The notes under the pieces: model-generated
Told to the model about the DNA's origin: nothing
Database searches by the model: none
The model's input: the letters and a program-made list of their open reading frames with translations, nothing else
In this document: one piece after another, positions 43,392 through 52,962 of the stretch
Numbering within the stretch: the stretch's first letter is position 1
How the letters are laid out: every line of letters begins with the position of its first letter
Assembly (NCBI GenBank): GCA_016291405.1
Contig: JAEEXG010000002.1
Location: 59,492-123,491 of the forward strand
DNA length: 64,000 nt
Reading direction: 5' to 3'
Origin: Lachnospiraceae bacterium
GTDB taxonomy: Bacteria > Bacillota > Clostridia > Lachnospirales > Lachnospiraceae
Translations under genes and position numbers: made by a program

Positions 43392-45548
43392 ATGGGTTTT
43401 ATAAAAACTTCTAAATCCGATGCGCAAAAACAGCCTAAGTTGCCCAAACAACCTAAGGCTCCAAAGAAGCCAAAGCAGCCTAAAGAAAAAAAGGCTAAAA
43501 GCGGATTTAAAATCAGTATTCGTACCAAATTGATTGTAGCATTTTTGGTACCCGTATTACTTATCATTGTTTTGGGGTATACTTCATACACTCAGGCTAA
43601 AAAAGCCTTAATTGAAAACTATGAAGGCTCCACCGAGTCAATCGTAAACGTGACTTCGGGCTATTATGACATTATTATTACTTCACTTAGCTCAGTTGCC
43701 TACGAAACAGTCGTTGACTCAACTACAAAGAGTTTTTACACCGGTGCATACGAATCAAGCCTTGCAGACAAATGGTCAGCATCATCTTCCATTAAGTCAA
43801 ACCTTACGGCTTCCGTTATGTCAAACTCTTACTTAAAGAGCATTACCATTATTCCCGAAAAATTCGGTGAAGTAATGTCAACAGAATCCGGTGTTGCAAG
43901 CGACCTTTATTCAAAGATTAATGCTTCAGATGTTGTAGCTGATTTGGATAAAACAAAGTATAAGTGGGTTGGATTCCACACGGATATCGATGAAGGATTG
44001 AAAACCGCTCCTAAGTTTTATGCAATGAGTCAGATAAGACTTTTGTATAACACTTATCTTAAAAAAGCAGGTTACATCGTATTCGACGTAGATTACGAAC
44101 ACTTTAAAGAAGCTCTTTCAAGCACAGAACTTTGCGCAGGTTCAATAATTGCTTTAAAGACTCCCGACGGCAGAGAATTATCTACTATGGTAATGGCCAA
44201 GGGCGAAAAAGAAAATCCCGACAAAGTTGATAACTATTTGGGTGGTTATAATTTTGCTCAGAATCTTTCAGGTGCAGGTTCAAAGTATGTAGACTTTAAC
44301 GGCGCCAAGTATTTGATGGTATATCACGAACTTGAAAACGACGGATTCATGCTCATGGCATTGGTTCCCGAAAAAGCAATTCTTGCTGATGCAAATGCCA
44401 TCTTACAGTCCACTATCCTTTTAGTGGTAATATCCTGTGTACTTGCAGTAATCATCGGAACAATTATTTCAGGTGGTTTCTCAAAAGCAATGAAAGCCAT
44501 GATGAACGGTCTTTCAAAAGCAGCTCAGGGTGACTTAACAGTTAATATCAAAACAAAGCGTAACGACGAATTTAAGACTCTTTCAGAAAGTATCAACAGC
44601 ATGTTAAGTAATGTGCGTGACCTTTTGGTTAAGGCAAACAGCGTTACCGAAGTAGTTGATGCAGCAAGTGAAGAAGTAAGTTCAAATGCTGATGTAATGC
44701 TTAACTCCACTGTTGAAATCAAGAACTCAATTTCTGAAATTGATTCAGGTATTGTGGGACAGGCTGAAGATGCCGAAAAGTGCTTACATCAAATGGATGC
44801 ATTGTCCTCTCAGATTGAAGGCGTTGCAAAGAGCGCCGGTAATATCGCCGTTATTTCAGATAAGACAAGAGGAATCGTATCAAGCGGTATTTCTACCATT
44901 GATGAACTTAAACAAAAGTCTGATGATACAAAGGAAGTTACAGATTCCGTTATTAAGTGTATCGAAGAATTAAATGAATCTTCTGCTTCTATTGAAGAAA
45001 TCATCGAAGTTATCAATTCAATTGCAAGCCAGACCAGTCTTCTTTCTCTTAACGCTTCAATCGAAGCTGCAAGAGCCGGTGATGCCGGAAGAGGTTTCTC
45101 GGTAGTTGCTCAGGAAATCAGAAAGCTTGCAGACCAGTCAATGGATTCTGTAGCAAAGATTCAGGCTATTGTTAATACGATAAGAGAACAGACAAATCGT
45201 ACAGTTAATAAAGCAAGAGAATCTTCCGAGATCGTTAATTCACAGGAAGAAACACTTAAGAAGACCGTTGAAATGTTTACATCAATCGATGAACACGTTG
45301 CAGGTCTTACAGGTGACCTTGACAGTATTCTTTGTGAAATCAAAACAATTGAAGATGCTAAGAGAGAAACTCTTGGTGCTATCGAAAGCATCTCTGCTAT
45401 TTCAGAAGAAACCGCTGCTGTTACATCCACTGTTCAGGATTCTGCAGAATCACAGTTGCAGGCTGCAGAAACACTCGCAAGCGCGGCTAAGGCTTTAAGA
45501 ACAGACTCTGAAGAGCTTTCAGCAGCAATTCATATGTTTACAATTTAG
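43392..45548 (+). CDS. Methyl-accepting chemotaxis protein
   Basis: 718-residue transmembrane chemoreceptor. An unusual cytoplasmic N-terminus of about 40 residues is made mostly of Lys, Pro and Gln. A first helix (about 45-68) leads to an external Cache-like sensor domain (about 70-330). A second helix (about 335-358), a HAMP domain (about 360-410) and the long signalling helices follow, with the conserved hairpin tip [20 protein letters not shown] and [18 protein letters not shown]. The ligand is unknown. There is no CheR-binding pentapeptide at the end. The ATG at 43392 follows AGGAG; an earlier in-frame start lacks a site. Ends at a strong terminator. Confidence 0.95.
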   Translation: MGFIKTSKSDAQKQPKLPKQPKAPKKPKQPKEKKAKSGFKISIRTKLIVAFLVPVLLIIVLGYTSYTQAKKALIENYEGSTESIVNVTSGYYDIIITSLSSVAYETVVDSTTKSFYTGAYESSLADKWSASSSIKSNLTASVMSNSYLKSITIIPEKFGEVMSTESGVASDLYSKINASDVVADLDKTKYKWVGFHTDIDEGLKTAPKFYAMSQIRLLYNTYLKKAGYIVFDVDYEHFKEALSSTELCAGSIIALKTPDGRELSTMVMAKGEKENPDKVDNYLGGYNFAQNLSGAGSKYVDFNGAKYLMVYHELENDGFMLMALVPEKAILADANAILQSTILLVVISCVLAVIIGTIISGGFSKAMKAMMNGLSKAAQGDLTVNIKTKRNDEFKTLSESINSMLSNVRDLLVKANSVTEVVDAASEEVSSNADVMLNSTVEIKNSISEIDSGIVGQAEDAEKCLHQMDALSSQIEGVAKSAGNIAVISDKTRGIVSSGISTIDELKQKSDDTKEVTDSVIKCIEELNESSASIEEIIEVINSIASQTSLLSLNASIEAARAGDAGRGFSVVAQEIRKLADQSMDSVAKIQAIVNTIREQTNRTVNKARESSEIVNSQEETLKKTVEMFTSIDEHVAGLTGDLDSILCEIKTIEDAKRETLGAIESISAISEETAAVTSTVQDSAESQLQAAETLASAAKALRTDSEELSAAIHMFTI

Positions 45549-45567
45549 TCTACAAATAGACATAATA

Positions 45568-45599
45568 AAACCCGAATGAGAATAATCTCATTCGGGTTT
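45568..45599. terminator. Bidirectional terminator between MCP and zinc-operon lipoprotein
   Basis: Perfect 14-bp stem (arms 45568-45581 and 45586-45599), loop of four, with ATTTTTT on the plus strand and a T-rich stretch on the minus strand. It separates convergent genes. Confidence 0.9.
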
Positions 45600-45610
45600 A
45601 TTTTTTATGA

Positions 45611-46249
45611 TTAAAACTCAAATGTTGCATCAACTAAGTGAGCATACATTGTTTCACCTTCGTAGTAGATTTCAAACCTTCCACATACGGTCACATCTTC
45701 GCCAATCTTAGGATATCCTTCAGGAAAGCCCGGATCATCTTTTAAAACAAACTCAAGGCCCTGCTGACAGCAGGCTGTAGCATCCTGAATTACGGTATAA
45801 AAATAATAGTCATTTCCGTATAAGTTCTTCTCTTCTTCAGTTGCTTCACAGTAATTAAACATGCCTCTTGCTTTAACGGTTTTTCCTTCATAGTTTTCAG
45901 GATAATACATCATGTTATAAACTTCCGTATAAACCATGACGCTGTTAAGAGCAGTTAAATCAATGTAATCTGCATCACCGGATGTTTTTAAAACCTCGGT
46001 AGTTTCGGTTTGAGCACTTTCCGGATCGGTTGAAACTGTATCGTTTGTTTCTTCTATAGTGTCTTTCTTTAAATCTTCACTATCAGATGTTTCCGAATTC
46101 TCATTCTTGGCATCTTCCAATATGCTTTTGACCGTTTGCTTGTTTTGCTCAACCCTTGCTTTAATGGGCTCCTCTTTCTCACCGCAGCCAATAATTAATG
46201 CTGTTAAAAGAAATGCACCAAATATCCCTAACAATTTGTTTCTTTTCAT
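45611..46249 (-). CDS. Lipoprotein at the end of the zinc-uptake operon
   Basis: 212-residue secreted lipoprotein (signal with IIGC lipobox, C22), then a long Glu/Thr/Ser/Asp-rich spacer (about 25-90). A globular C-terminal domain (about 95-212) has MMYYPENYEGKTVKARGMF and KIGEDVTVCGRFEIYYEG, which look like an OB-fold. The pattern NPExYxGK is reminiscent of the YcgQ/TIGR03943 proteins found with metal transporters. Three or more Cys in the domain (NYCE, ATACCQQ, VCG) could bind metal. It starts 2 bases after znuB, so it is co-expressed with zinc uptake. Function not known. Confidence 0.75.
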   Translation of the reverse strand: MKRNKLLGIFGAFLLTALIIGCGEKEEPIKARVEQNKQTVKSILEDAKNENSETSDSEDLKKDTIEETNDTVSTDPESAQTETTEVLKTSGDADYIDLTALNSVMVYTEVYNMMYYPENYEGKTVKARGMFNYCEATEEEKNLYGNDYYFYTVIQDATACCQQGLEFVLKDDPGFPEGYPKIGEDVTVCGRFEIYYEGETMYAHLVDATFEF

Positions 46250-46251
46250 AT

Positions 46252-47097
46252 CTACTTCCTCACTATTAATCCCACAAGGCTAAATATAATAAAGCCGATT
46301 ATTTCAATCCCTACAATCGTTGAACCCACAGGGGTGCCGATTAGCATGGATCCTAAGATTCCAAGTAAAGCCGTCACTACAGAAAATATAGCGGCACAGA
46401 TTGTGACTCCTTTATAGCTTTTCATCACTCTCATGGCTGAAACAGCCGGAAAGATGACTAAAGCAGAAATTAAAAGAGAGCCAACAAGTTTCATGGAAAG
46501 TACAATTATTACGGCTATGGTTATGGCTATCAAAGTGTTATAAAACTTTACATTCAAGCCCGTTGATACCGCAAAGCTTTCATCAAATGTCACAGCAAAA
46601 ATCTTGTTATATAAAACTATGAAAACAATTATTACTATGATAGAGACTGCAACGCATATGTTTACTTCACGCTTTGTTAAAGTAAGAATAGACATTGAGC
46701 CAAAAAGTGTGGAACACACATCTCCGCTTATGTTTGCGCTGGTTGCAAATACATTCATTAGTAAATATCCGATGGCTAGGGCTCCTACCGACAGCATAGC
46801 TATTAAGGCATCACCGTTTATCTTCTTGTTTTGACCCGTCTTTAAAAGAAACACTGCGCAAATCACCGTTACAGGAAGGGTGAAATAAGTATCATCTGCA
46901 AAGTTACAAACTGTTGCAACCGCCATGGCGCCAAATGCAACGTGAGACAGTCCGTCTCCGATATAAGAAAACTGCTTTAGCACTAAAGAAACGCCTAAAA
47001 TGGAGGCACAGAGAGCCACCAAAACACCTACTACAAGTGCGCGTCTTACCAATGGATATTGAAGGTATTCTATAAGTTTATCTATAACACTACTCAT
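46252..47097 (-). CDS. znuB: Zinc/manganese ABC transporter permease
   Basis: Membrane permease of the ZnuB/MntB (ABC-3) family, about 281 residues with around eight helices. Family features include GVSLVLKQFSYIGDGLSHVAFG near the start and VKLVGSLLISALVIFPAVSA toward the end (both conserved in metal permeases). The ATG at 47097 follows GGAGG; the longer frame to 47118 lies inside znuC. It overlaps the znuC stop by 8 bases. Zinc is favoured over manganese because of the His-rich binding protein upstream. Confidence 0.92.
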   Translation of the reverse strand: MSSVIDKLIEYLQYPLVRRALVVGVLVALCASILGVSLVLKQFSYIGDGLSHVAFGAMAVATVCNFADDTYFTLPVTVICAVFLLKTGQNKKINGDALIAMLSVGALAIGYLLMNVFATSANISGDVCSTLFGSMSILTLTKREVNICVAVSIIVIIVFIVLYNKIFAVTFDESFAVSTGLNVKFYNTLIAITIAVIIVLSMKLVGSLLISALVIFPAVSAMRVMKSYKGVTICAAIFSVVTALLGILGSMLIGTPVGSTIVGIEIIGFIIFSLVGLIVRK

Positions 47098-47794
47098 TTT
47101 TTTCCTCCGCGAAGGCAATTCCCAATTTACTCTTTAAGAAATCTTCCTTCTTTCCGTAAAACACTTCGTTTCCTATGTAAAGAATCTTATTGGCGTACTC
47201 TAAAACATTCTCTATATCATGAGATATCATTACTATTGCTGTCTTATCTTCTTGGTTTATCTTAGATATCATTCGGTACAAATCTTTTTGAGCCAGGGGA
47301 TCAAGCCCTGTAACAGGCTCATCAAGAAGTAAGAGCCTTTCACATGCGCACATGGCCCTTGCAAGCAAAACTTTTTGTCTTTGACCTCCGGAGAGGGTTG
47401 AAAATAGTTTTTTCCTTAAGGGTAAAATATTCATTTTTTCAATATATTTTGCAGCCAGTTCTTTTTCTTTTTTAGAGTAAAAGAACCTCTTTGAAAGTCT
47501 TCCTTGAAAACCGGATAAAATGATTTCATCCACAGAAGCAGGGAAAATTGCACTGCTTTCACTTTGCTGAGGAAGGTACCCCACCTCGTTTTGGTTTAGT
47601 TCATTGCCTTTTACAATTTTCCCTTTAACAGGAGGAATTAGGCCAAGGATAGTTTTAACAAGGGTACTTTTACCCGAGCCGTTTTCCCCAACTATGCAAA
47701 GATAGTCACCTTTTTCAACTTCAAAAGAAATGTTATCGCAAACCGCTACTCCCCTATAACCTACAGAAAGATTGCTTGCTTTAATAAGTGCCAT
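47090..47794 (-). CDS. znuC: Zinc/manganese ABC transporter ATP-binding protein
   Basis: 234-residue ATPase driving metal import. Walker A GENGSGKST (about 37-45), Q-loop in GYLPQQSE, ABC signature LSGGQRQKVLLARAM, Walker B LLLLDEP, H-switch ISHD. Normal length. It lies 17 bases downstream of znuA and is coupled to znuB. Confidence 0.95.
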   Translation of the reverse strand: MALIKASNLSVGYRGVAVCDNISFEVEKGDYLCIVGENGSGKSTLVKTILGLIPPVKGKIVKGNELNQNEVGYLPQQSESSAIFPASVDEIILSGFQGRLSKRFFYSKKEKELAAKYIEKMNILPLRKKLFSTLSGGQRQKVLLARAMCACERLLLLDEPVTGLDPLAQKDLYRMISKINQEDKTAIVMISHDIENVLEYANKILYIGNEVFYGKKEDFLKSKLGIAFAEEKNE

Positions 47795-47811
47795 AATGTC
47801 TCCTATAAATC

Positions 47812-48930
47812 TTATTCAGCCAAAGCTTCCTTTAAAACCTCAAGATTTGACTTAACTACACCAATATATGTTTCTCCGTCCTTTACATCAGCTGCAGTTA
47901 CTGACTGCATTGAATCAAGAACAAATATCTTTGCGTCTTTAGCTTTACTGTTTTCAATAATAGTCTTTGCAATGCTTCCGTCCGAGCTTTCAATTGTAAA
48001 TACAGCCTTTAAACCAAGTTCATCAACCTTATTTGCAAGGAATGTAATGGTTTCAAATGATGCTTCTGTTTCGGCTGAGCAGCCTACAAACGCTGCATAG
48101 TATTTAATTCCGTAATCATCAACCATGTATCTGAAGGGGAATCTGTCACCAAAAAGAATGGTCTGAGTATTTTCAAGTGTCTTAGCATATTCAGCGTCTA
48201 CTTCATCCAAAACAGCAACGTAATCAGCTGCGTTCTTTTCATAATCTGCTCTGTTTTCTTCATCAACAGTTGAAATCTTTTCTGCAAGATCGTTTACAAG
48301 TGTTTTTGCGCATCGTACTGAAAGCCATACATGTTCATCATATTCGGGGCCTTCTTCATGCTCATGGTCATGATCGTGCTCTTCTTCAGCTTCTTCGTCA
48401 TGGTCATGCTCTTCATCGCCATCTTCATGGTGTTCATGGTCATGTTCTTCTTCCTGCATGCCTTCAACAACTTCTTCTTCCTTAACGGTATCTTTCAATA
48501 CTTCCATTAAGTTTACGCTTACCTGGTCTTTGTTAACGGCATCTGCCAAAGCATCTTCAACCCATTCATCGGATTCACCACCGACATAAACAAACATATC
48601 GGCATTTGAAACCTTAGTGATGTCTTCAACTGTAGGCTGATAGCTGTGAAGATCTGCACCACTGTCAAGCAAAAGGGTTACATCAAATTTATCTTCATGA
48701 CCTTTAATTATCTCTCTTACCCAGTCGTATTCAGGGAAAATAGTTGTTACAATTGAAATTTTTTCTTCTGCTGCAGGTTCTTCAATGTTTTCTTTTACAA
48801 CATCTGCTGTAGGAGCATTTTCTTCACTTGTAACGTCACTAACTACATCAACTTTCTTTTCTCCACATCCTGATAAAGCAGCAACCATCAATGAAGCGGC
48901 AGCCACCAATGCAAATATTTTCTTTTTCAT
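47812..48930 (-). CDS. znuA: Zinc-binding lipoprotein ZnuA/AdcA-like
   Basis: Extracellular solute-binding lipoprotein, 372 residues, family A-1 (ZnuA/AdcA). Signal peptide with LSGC lipobox (C22). The N-lobe has DSGADLHSYQPTVED with a metal-binding His. A His/Asp/Glu-rich loop at about 163-198 (repeats of HDH and HEH) is typical of zinc rather than manganese binders, then EYDEHVWLS with a second metal His. The C-lobe has VGCSAETEASFETI and an acidic metal ligand near TIESSDGS. The His third ligand region seems altered (FRYMVDDYGI). Confidence 0.92.
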   Translation of the reverse strand: MKKKIFALVAAASLMVAALSGCGEKKVDVVSDVTSEENAPTADVVKENIEEPAAEEKISIVTTIFPEYDWVREIIKGHEDKFDVTLLLDSGADLHSYQPTVEDITKVSNADMFVYVGGESDEWVEDALADAVNKDQVSVNLMEVLKDTVKEEEVVEGMQEEEHDHEHHEDGDEEHDHDEEAEEEHDHDHEHEEGPEYDEHVWLSVRCAKTLVNDLAEKISTVDEENRADYEKNAADYVAVLDEVDAEYAKTLENTQTILFGDRFPFRYMVDDYGIKYYAAFVGCSAETEASFETITFLANKVDELGLKAVFTIESSDGSIAKTIIENSKAKDAKIFVLDSMQSVTAADVKDGETYIGVVKSNLEVLKEALAE

Positions 48931-48998
48931 AAATTTATCTCCTTAGTAATTTTTTGCACGAAAAACAGACCTGTAAAAACAGGTAACTAAAGATTAAT

Positions 48999-49298
48999 TC
49001 ATGAATCGATTCTTATTTTTTGAGAAACCAAAGAACAGGGAATAAAGAAGTCCCCCGTCAAAGCATCAATACTCTTTACGAATATGTGCTTTAAAAAGAT
49101 GCACGCAAAAGTAACAGCAACACAAAGACCCAAAGCATCAATTGCTTCATGGGCTACTTCGATTTCTTCACAGACATGACAATGCACGCCGGAACAATCA
49201 TGCTTAGCTTCTACGGCAATGAAAACATTAGAAAGGACTAACAAACAAACGATAAACAAACCAAACGCCAGTGATAATAAATTACGTTTCTTCATCAT
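48999..49298 (-). CDS. Small membrane protein with His/Cys cluster heading the zinc operon
   Basis: 99-residue protein of a type I cannot name. A hydrophobic segment at about 8-30 (signal or anchor) is followed by an external metal-binding-like cluster AKHDCSGVHCHVCEE (31-45: H33, C35, H39, C40, H41, C43), a helix with H50, and a second hydrophobic segment (about 55-75). It ends with a short tail. AAAGGAGG precedes the start (one of two adjacent ATGs). It is first in the znu operon and next to a Fur/Zur-like operator, so a zinc role is inferred from position and residues only. Confidence 0.7.
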   Translation of the reverse strand: MMKKRNLLSLAFGLFIVCLLVLSNVFIAVEAKHDCSGVHCHVCEEIEVAHEAIDALGLCVAVTFACIFLKHIFVKSIDALTGDFFIPCSLVSQKIRIDS

Positions 49299-49323
49299 TT
49301 TTCCTCCTTTCTTTTCATTCGAA

Positions 49324-49356
49324 TTGATATTATATCAAGTCATGCAAATATGTAAA
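49324..49356 (-). promoter_or_regulatory. Zinc operon promoter with overlapping Fur/Zur-family box
   Basis: Minus strand TTTACA (49351-49356), 16 bases, TATAAT (49329-49334), extended by TG. The perfect 7-1-7 palindrome TTGATAT-A-ATATCAA (49324-49338) covers the -10, as repressor boxes of the Fur/Zur/PerR family (7-1-7) do. Zur is the obvious candidate. Confidence 0.7.
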
Positions 49357-49453
49357 GAAAAAATTTTATTAAAAAAATTTTACGGTTAATTTTCTGTTAA
49401 CGAGGTATCTGTATATTTTAACCATACCCCATAACCCCAATGTACCATTCTCA

Positions 49454-49494
49454 ATAACAGGAGAGCTATCAGTATCTGGTAGCTCTCTTGTTAT
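49454..49494 (-). terminator. Long hairpin after the threonine aldolase gene
   Basis: 15-pair stem with one mismatch or G-U pair (arms 49454-49468 and 49480-49494), loop of 11. It is not followed by a clear T-run, so termination is likely but not certain. The rest of 49357-49453 shows nothing I can name. Confidence 0.5.
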
Positions 49495-49508
49495 ATTTAT
49501 TTATTTAA

Positions 49509-50534
49509 TTATAAAAGGCTCTCTAAAGTCTTTAAGTCTTCATCGGTAGTGGACCAGCTGGTGGCAAATCTTATTACCGTGTTATTATCATCGTACTTTT
49601 CCCATACGCTAAAAATAACTTCTTTTTCAAGTTCTTTAAGCTTTTTGTTACTTACAATAATAAACTGCTGATTGGTGGGTGAATTTACAAAGAGCTTATA
49701 TCCTTTTCTTTGAACCATTTCCTTTAAGTACTTTGCTTTATCAATTGCAAACTTACCAATCTTTGAATATAAGTTATCCGTAAACAAAGCATCGAATTGA
49801 ACGCCCATCACTCTTCCCTTTGCAAGCATGGCGCCGTGCTGCTTTGTAAGTGTCACAAAACGCTTGGGAGCATTCTTATGAGTAAATACTACCGCTTCTC
49901 CTAAAAGAGTGCCGCACTTTGTGCCTCCGATGTAAAATATGTCACAAAGCTTTGACAAATCTTCAATGGAAACGTCGTTACCCTCTCCTTCCAAACCATA
50001 AGCTAGTCTTGCTCCGTCAATAAAGAGTGTAAGACCATGCTTTTGGCAAACACTGTAAATATCGCTTAATTCTTTCTTTGAATATAAAGTACCGTATTCT
50101 GTGGGAAATGAAATATAAACCATTCCGGGAATTACCATATGCTCAAAGCTATCATCTTTAAAAAACTCTGTTACATATGAATCAATTGTTTCTGCTTTAA
50201 TCTTTCCGTTTTCTGAAGGTAATGCCAAAACCTTATGTCCGCTATATTCTATGGCTCCTGCTTCATGCACGTTAATATGGCCTGTTGCAGGGCTTATAAC
50301 GCCTGCAAAATTATCAAGCATTGTGCTTATGACAAGCTGATTTGTCTGTGTGCCTCCCGCTACAAAGAAAACTTCCGCATCGGGATTTTTTAAAGTATCT
50401 TTTATCTTTTCGGAAGCTTCCTTACAATACTCATCGGTTCCGTATCCTGTAAGGTTTTCAAGGTTTGTCTCTACAAGTCTTTTTAAAACTTCGGGATGAG
50501 CCCCTGCAATGTAGTCACTTGCAAAATTAATCAT
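49509..50534 (-). CDS. Low-specificity threonine aldolase (beta-eliminating lyase family)
   Basis: PLP enzyme that splits threonine or allo-threonine into glycine and acetaldehyde. 341 residues. Start block FASDYIAGAHPEVLKRL, ENLTGYGTDEY near 27-37, PLP-facing FIDGARLAYG near 172, and the Schiff-base Lys in YIGGTKCGTLLGE near 202. The C-terminal domain is of ordinary length. L- versus D-specificity cannot be read from sequence. It is 24 bases downstream of msrA. Confidence 0.88.
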   Translation of the reverse strand: MINFASDYIAGAHPEVLKRLVETNLENLTGYGTDEYCKEASEKIKDTLKNPDAEVFFVAGGTQTNQLVISTMLDNFAGVISPATGHINVHEAGAIEYSGHKVLALPSENGKIKAETIDSYVTEFFKDDSFEHMVIPGMVYISFPTEYGTLYSKKELSDIYSVCQKHGLTLFIDGARLAYGLEGEGNDVSIEDLSKLCDIFYIGGTKCGTLLGEAVVFTHKNAPKRFVTLTKQHGAMLAKGRVMGVQFDALFTDNLYSKIGKFAIDKAKYLKEMVQRKGYKLFVNSPTNQQFIIVSNKKLKELEKEVIFSVWEKYDDNNTVIRFATSWSTTDEDLKTLESLL

Positions 50535-50558
50535 TTCTTTTCTCCGTGTTTGATTTTA

Positions 50559-51047
50559 TTATTTACGGCTGTTTCTGCCGCTTTCTTCCATTTCCTTTGC
50601 AAAAGCCTCGGGATTCTTTAAGTAATAATCCTGGTGCTCTTCTTCAGCCTCGTAGAAGCTCTTAAAGGGCTCTAATGCAATCTGAGCCTTCTTACCAGTT
50701 TCTTCTTCCAAAGCCTTAATAGCAGCCATTGCTTTTTCTTTTTCTTCTTCTGTCTGATAATAGATTGCCAAGGTATAAGAAAAACCTTTGTCTATAAACT
50801 GGCCCTCTGCATCGAAAGGATCCACGTTTGCCAAGTAGATTTCAAGCAAAGTGTTATAATCCACGTTTTTAGGGTCGTATGTAAGCTCTATTGTCTCTCT
50901 GTGACCTGTCTTTTGAGCCTTAACGTCTTTGTAAGTAGGGTTAACTTCGTCGCCGCCCGAATATCCGCAAGTAACCTTGTCTACTCCGTAAATTTTGTAG
51001 ATGGGAGTTACGCACCAAAAGCATCCTCCCGCAAAATAAGCCTTCAT
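50559..51047 (-). CDS. msrA: Peptide-methionine (S)-S-oxide reductase MsrA
   Basis: Repairs oxidised methionine. 162 residues. The active site GGCFWC at 7-12 (nucleophile Cys9, plus Cys12), then GYSGG (29-33) and GHRETIELTYDP (46-57). Resolving Cys residues at the C-terminus, present in some MsrA, are absent; only the GCFWC pair is seen. MsrB is not fused. It shares a transcript with the threonine aldolase gene. Confidence 0.96.
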   Translation of the reverse strand: MKAYFAGGCFWCVTPIYKIYGVDKVTCGYSGGDEVNPTYKDVKAQKTGHRETIELTYDPKNVDYNTLLEIYLANVDPFDAEGQFIDKGFSYTLAIYYQTEEEKEKAMAAIKALEEETGKKAQIALEPFKSFYEAEEEHQDYYLKNPEAFAKEMEESGRNSRK

Positions 51048-51097
51048 TTTAGTCGCCTTTCTGTGTAAAGTATCGTTTATTTATAATAGCTATCGCT

Positions 51098-52828
51098 TTA
51101 AGCTTTACTCTGAATTTCGCTCATTCTTGCATAGCTTCCGCCCAAAGAAACCAGTTCTTCATGGGTGCCCTGCTCAGTAATTCTGCCGTTTTCAATCACC
51201 AATATCTTGTCAGCATTTCTGATGGTTGATAATCTGTGGGCTATGGCTATGATGGTTCTTGAACCTACAATACCTCCGATAGCCTCCTGAATCTGCTTCT
51301 CTGTTTCAACGTCAACCGATGCCGTAGCTTCATCAAGTATTATTATCGGCGACTTTCTAAGGATTGCTCTTGCAATTGAAACTCTTTGCTTTTGGCCTCC
51401 CGAAAGCCTTAAACCTCTTTCCCCGACCACTGTATCATAGCCCTTAGGCATAGCCAATATATCTTCATGAATGTTTGCAATCCTTGCAGCTTCCTTTATC
51501 TCGTCTAAAGTTGCTTCAGGATATGCGTATCCGATGTTTTCCGCAATTGTTCCGTTAAATAAAAATGTATCCTGTAAAACAGGCGAAATGTTTTGCCTTA
51601 AGCTTTCTATTGTTACATCATTGATGTTTTTACCGTCAATTAAAATCTCTCCGTTTGTTGGCTCATAAAACCTTGAAATAAGCTGTGTAAGGGTCGTTTT
51701 ACCAACACCTGTGGGGCCAACCAAAGCAAGCATTTTACCGGGCTTACAATCAAAAGAAACATTATCAAGTACCGGGATTCCCTCTTCATAAGAAAAGCTT
51801 ACATTTTTAAATTCAATTTCACCCTTAACGTATTTTAAAGAAACCGCGTTCTTTTTATCAACGATTTCGCAAGGAGCATCAAGAACCGCCATTACACGCT
51901 CTGCTCCCGCAAGTGATTGCTGCATTGATTCAAGAAGGTTAGCAAGTCCCGTAACAGGCGCATAGAAAAGGCTTAAGTATAAAAGAAAGGCAACTATATC
52001 TTCTACCTTTAAGCCCTCTTTATAAGCAAGCAAACCGCCAAAGGCAACCACCAAAACTGTTCCGAGAGAAGAAATAAATTCTACACTGGGATGGAAAATA
52101 GCGCTGAATTTAAGGGCTGTAAGCATAGCCTTAATGTGGGAAAAATTGCTTTCATCCACTTTTTCTGTTTCATATTCTTCTCTTCCAAAGGATTGGATTT
52201 CATGAATACCGGAAAGATTGTCCTGAAGCTTTCCGCTTAATTCACCCATTTTCTTTTGGGATATTTTAAAGAAGGGGCGTACCTTTTTTGAAAAGATAAT
52301 TCCCGATAAGAAGATTAAAGGTAAAGGCGCGCAGGTAATGAGCGCAAGCTTTACATTAATCGTTAAAAGCATTATTAAAACACCTGCAAAGGTCACTATA
52401 TTAGTGATGCTCTCAGGTATCATATGAGCATAAAGAAGCTCGAAATCTCTTGTATCGTTAACAATTCTGCTCATCAAATCACCGGTTTGCTTGTCATGAA
52501 AGTAACCGATGTGCATGTGCTCTAATTTATCGTAGGTCTTTGTGCGAAGATCGCCAACCAGATTCCATGCAGCTTTATGAGCAAGATAATTGCTTAAGAA
52601 TCTAAATAAAACCCTTAAAAGATAAAGACCTGCAATAATAAAGGTAAGCACCACAATTTGAGACATTCCTTCTTTAGTAACGCCTTCACTTACAATGCCG
52701 GTCATTTTTGAAAGAGCCTTGGGAGCCGCCAAATTAATGACTGTCAGCATTAACGTAGAAAGAATCGCTATTATATAAAGCGATTTGTATCTTATGGCTT
52801 CTTTACTTAGCTTTAAAAGCATCTTCAT
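51098..52828 (-). CDS. ABC exporter, fused membrane and ATPase domains (MsbA/LmrA-like half transporter)
   Basis: 576-residue half transporter working as a homodimer or heterodimer. Six helices lie in the first 320 residues, including GYFHDKQTGDLMSRIVNDT, a common type IV exporter loop. The ATPase domain has Walker A VGPTGVGKTTL, signature LSGGQKQRVSIARAI, Walker B IIILDEATASVD and AHRLST switch. The substrate is unknown (drugs, peptides or lipids). The start at 52828 is the first ATG; the ribosome site (GGGGTG) is weak. Single gene, not paired with a second half transporter. Confidence 0.92.
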   Translation of the reverse strand: MKMLLKLSKEAIRYKSLYIIAILSTLMLTVINLAAPKALSKMTGIVSEGVTKEGMSQIVVLTFIIAGLYLLRVLFRFLSNYLAHKAAWNLVGDLRTKTYDKLEHMHIGYFHDKQTGDLMSRIVNDTRDFELLYAHMIPESITNIVTFAGVLIMLLTINVKLALITCAPLPLIFLSGIIFSKKVRPFFKISQKKMGELSGKLQDNLSGIHEIQSFGREEYETEKVDESNFSHIKAMLTALKFSAIFHPSVEFISSLGTVLVVAFGGLLAYKEGLKVEDIVAFLLYLSLFYAPVTGLANLLESMQQSLAGAERVMAVLDAPCEIVDKKNAVSLKYVKGEIEFKNVSFSYEEGIPVLDNVSFDCKPGKMLALVGPTGVGKTTLTQLISRFYEPTNGEILIDGKNINDVTIESLRQNISPVLQDTFLFNGTIAENIGYAYPEATLDEIKEAARIANIHEDILAMPKGYDTVVGERGLRLSGGQKQRVSIARAILRKSPIIILDEATASVDVETEKQIQEAIGGIVGSRTIIAIAHRLSTIRNADKILVIENGRITEQGTHEELVSLGGSYARMSEIQSKA

Positions 52829-52923
52829 GCGCAGCACCCCGAATTTAATTTATTCTAAGATATTATTACATAAGTTAAGTATATTGACTATCGTGATAAA
52901 GCATTATTTTATAAAAATCACAT

Positions 52924-52960
52924 AAAAGGGGCCGTTATAGGAAACCCTATACGGCCTTTT
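52924..52960 (-). terminator. Terminator after the transglutaminase-like gene
   Basis: Hairpin of GGCCG.TATAGG with CCTATA.CGGCC flanked by AAAA/TTTT, with small bulges; CCCCTTTTATG follows on the minus strand. Confidence 0.7.
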
Positions 52961-52962
52961 AA

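Noticed and set aside
48330..48450. Repeated CAT/GTC-rich sequence suggesting a tandem repeat
   Set aside because: It codes the His/Asp/Glu-rich zinc loop of ZnuA; the periodicity is a coding effect.
52838..52923. Promoter of the ABC exporter gene
   Set aside because: Several A/T-rich -10-like words occur but no convincing -35 partner at proper spacing.
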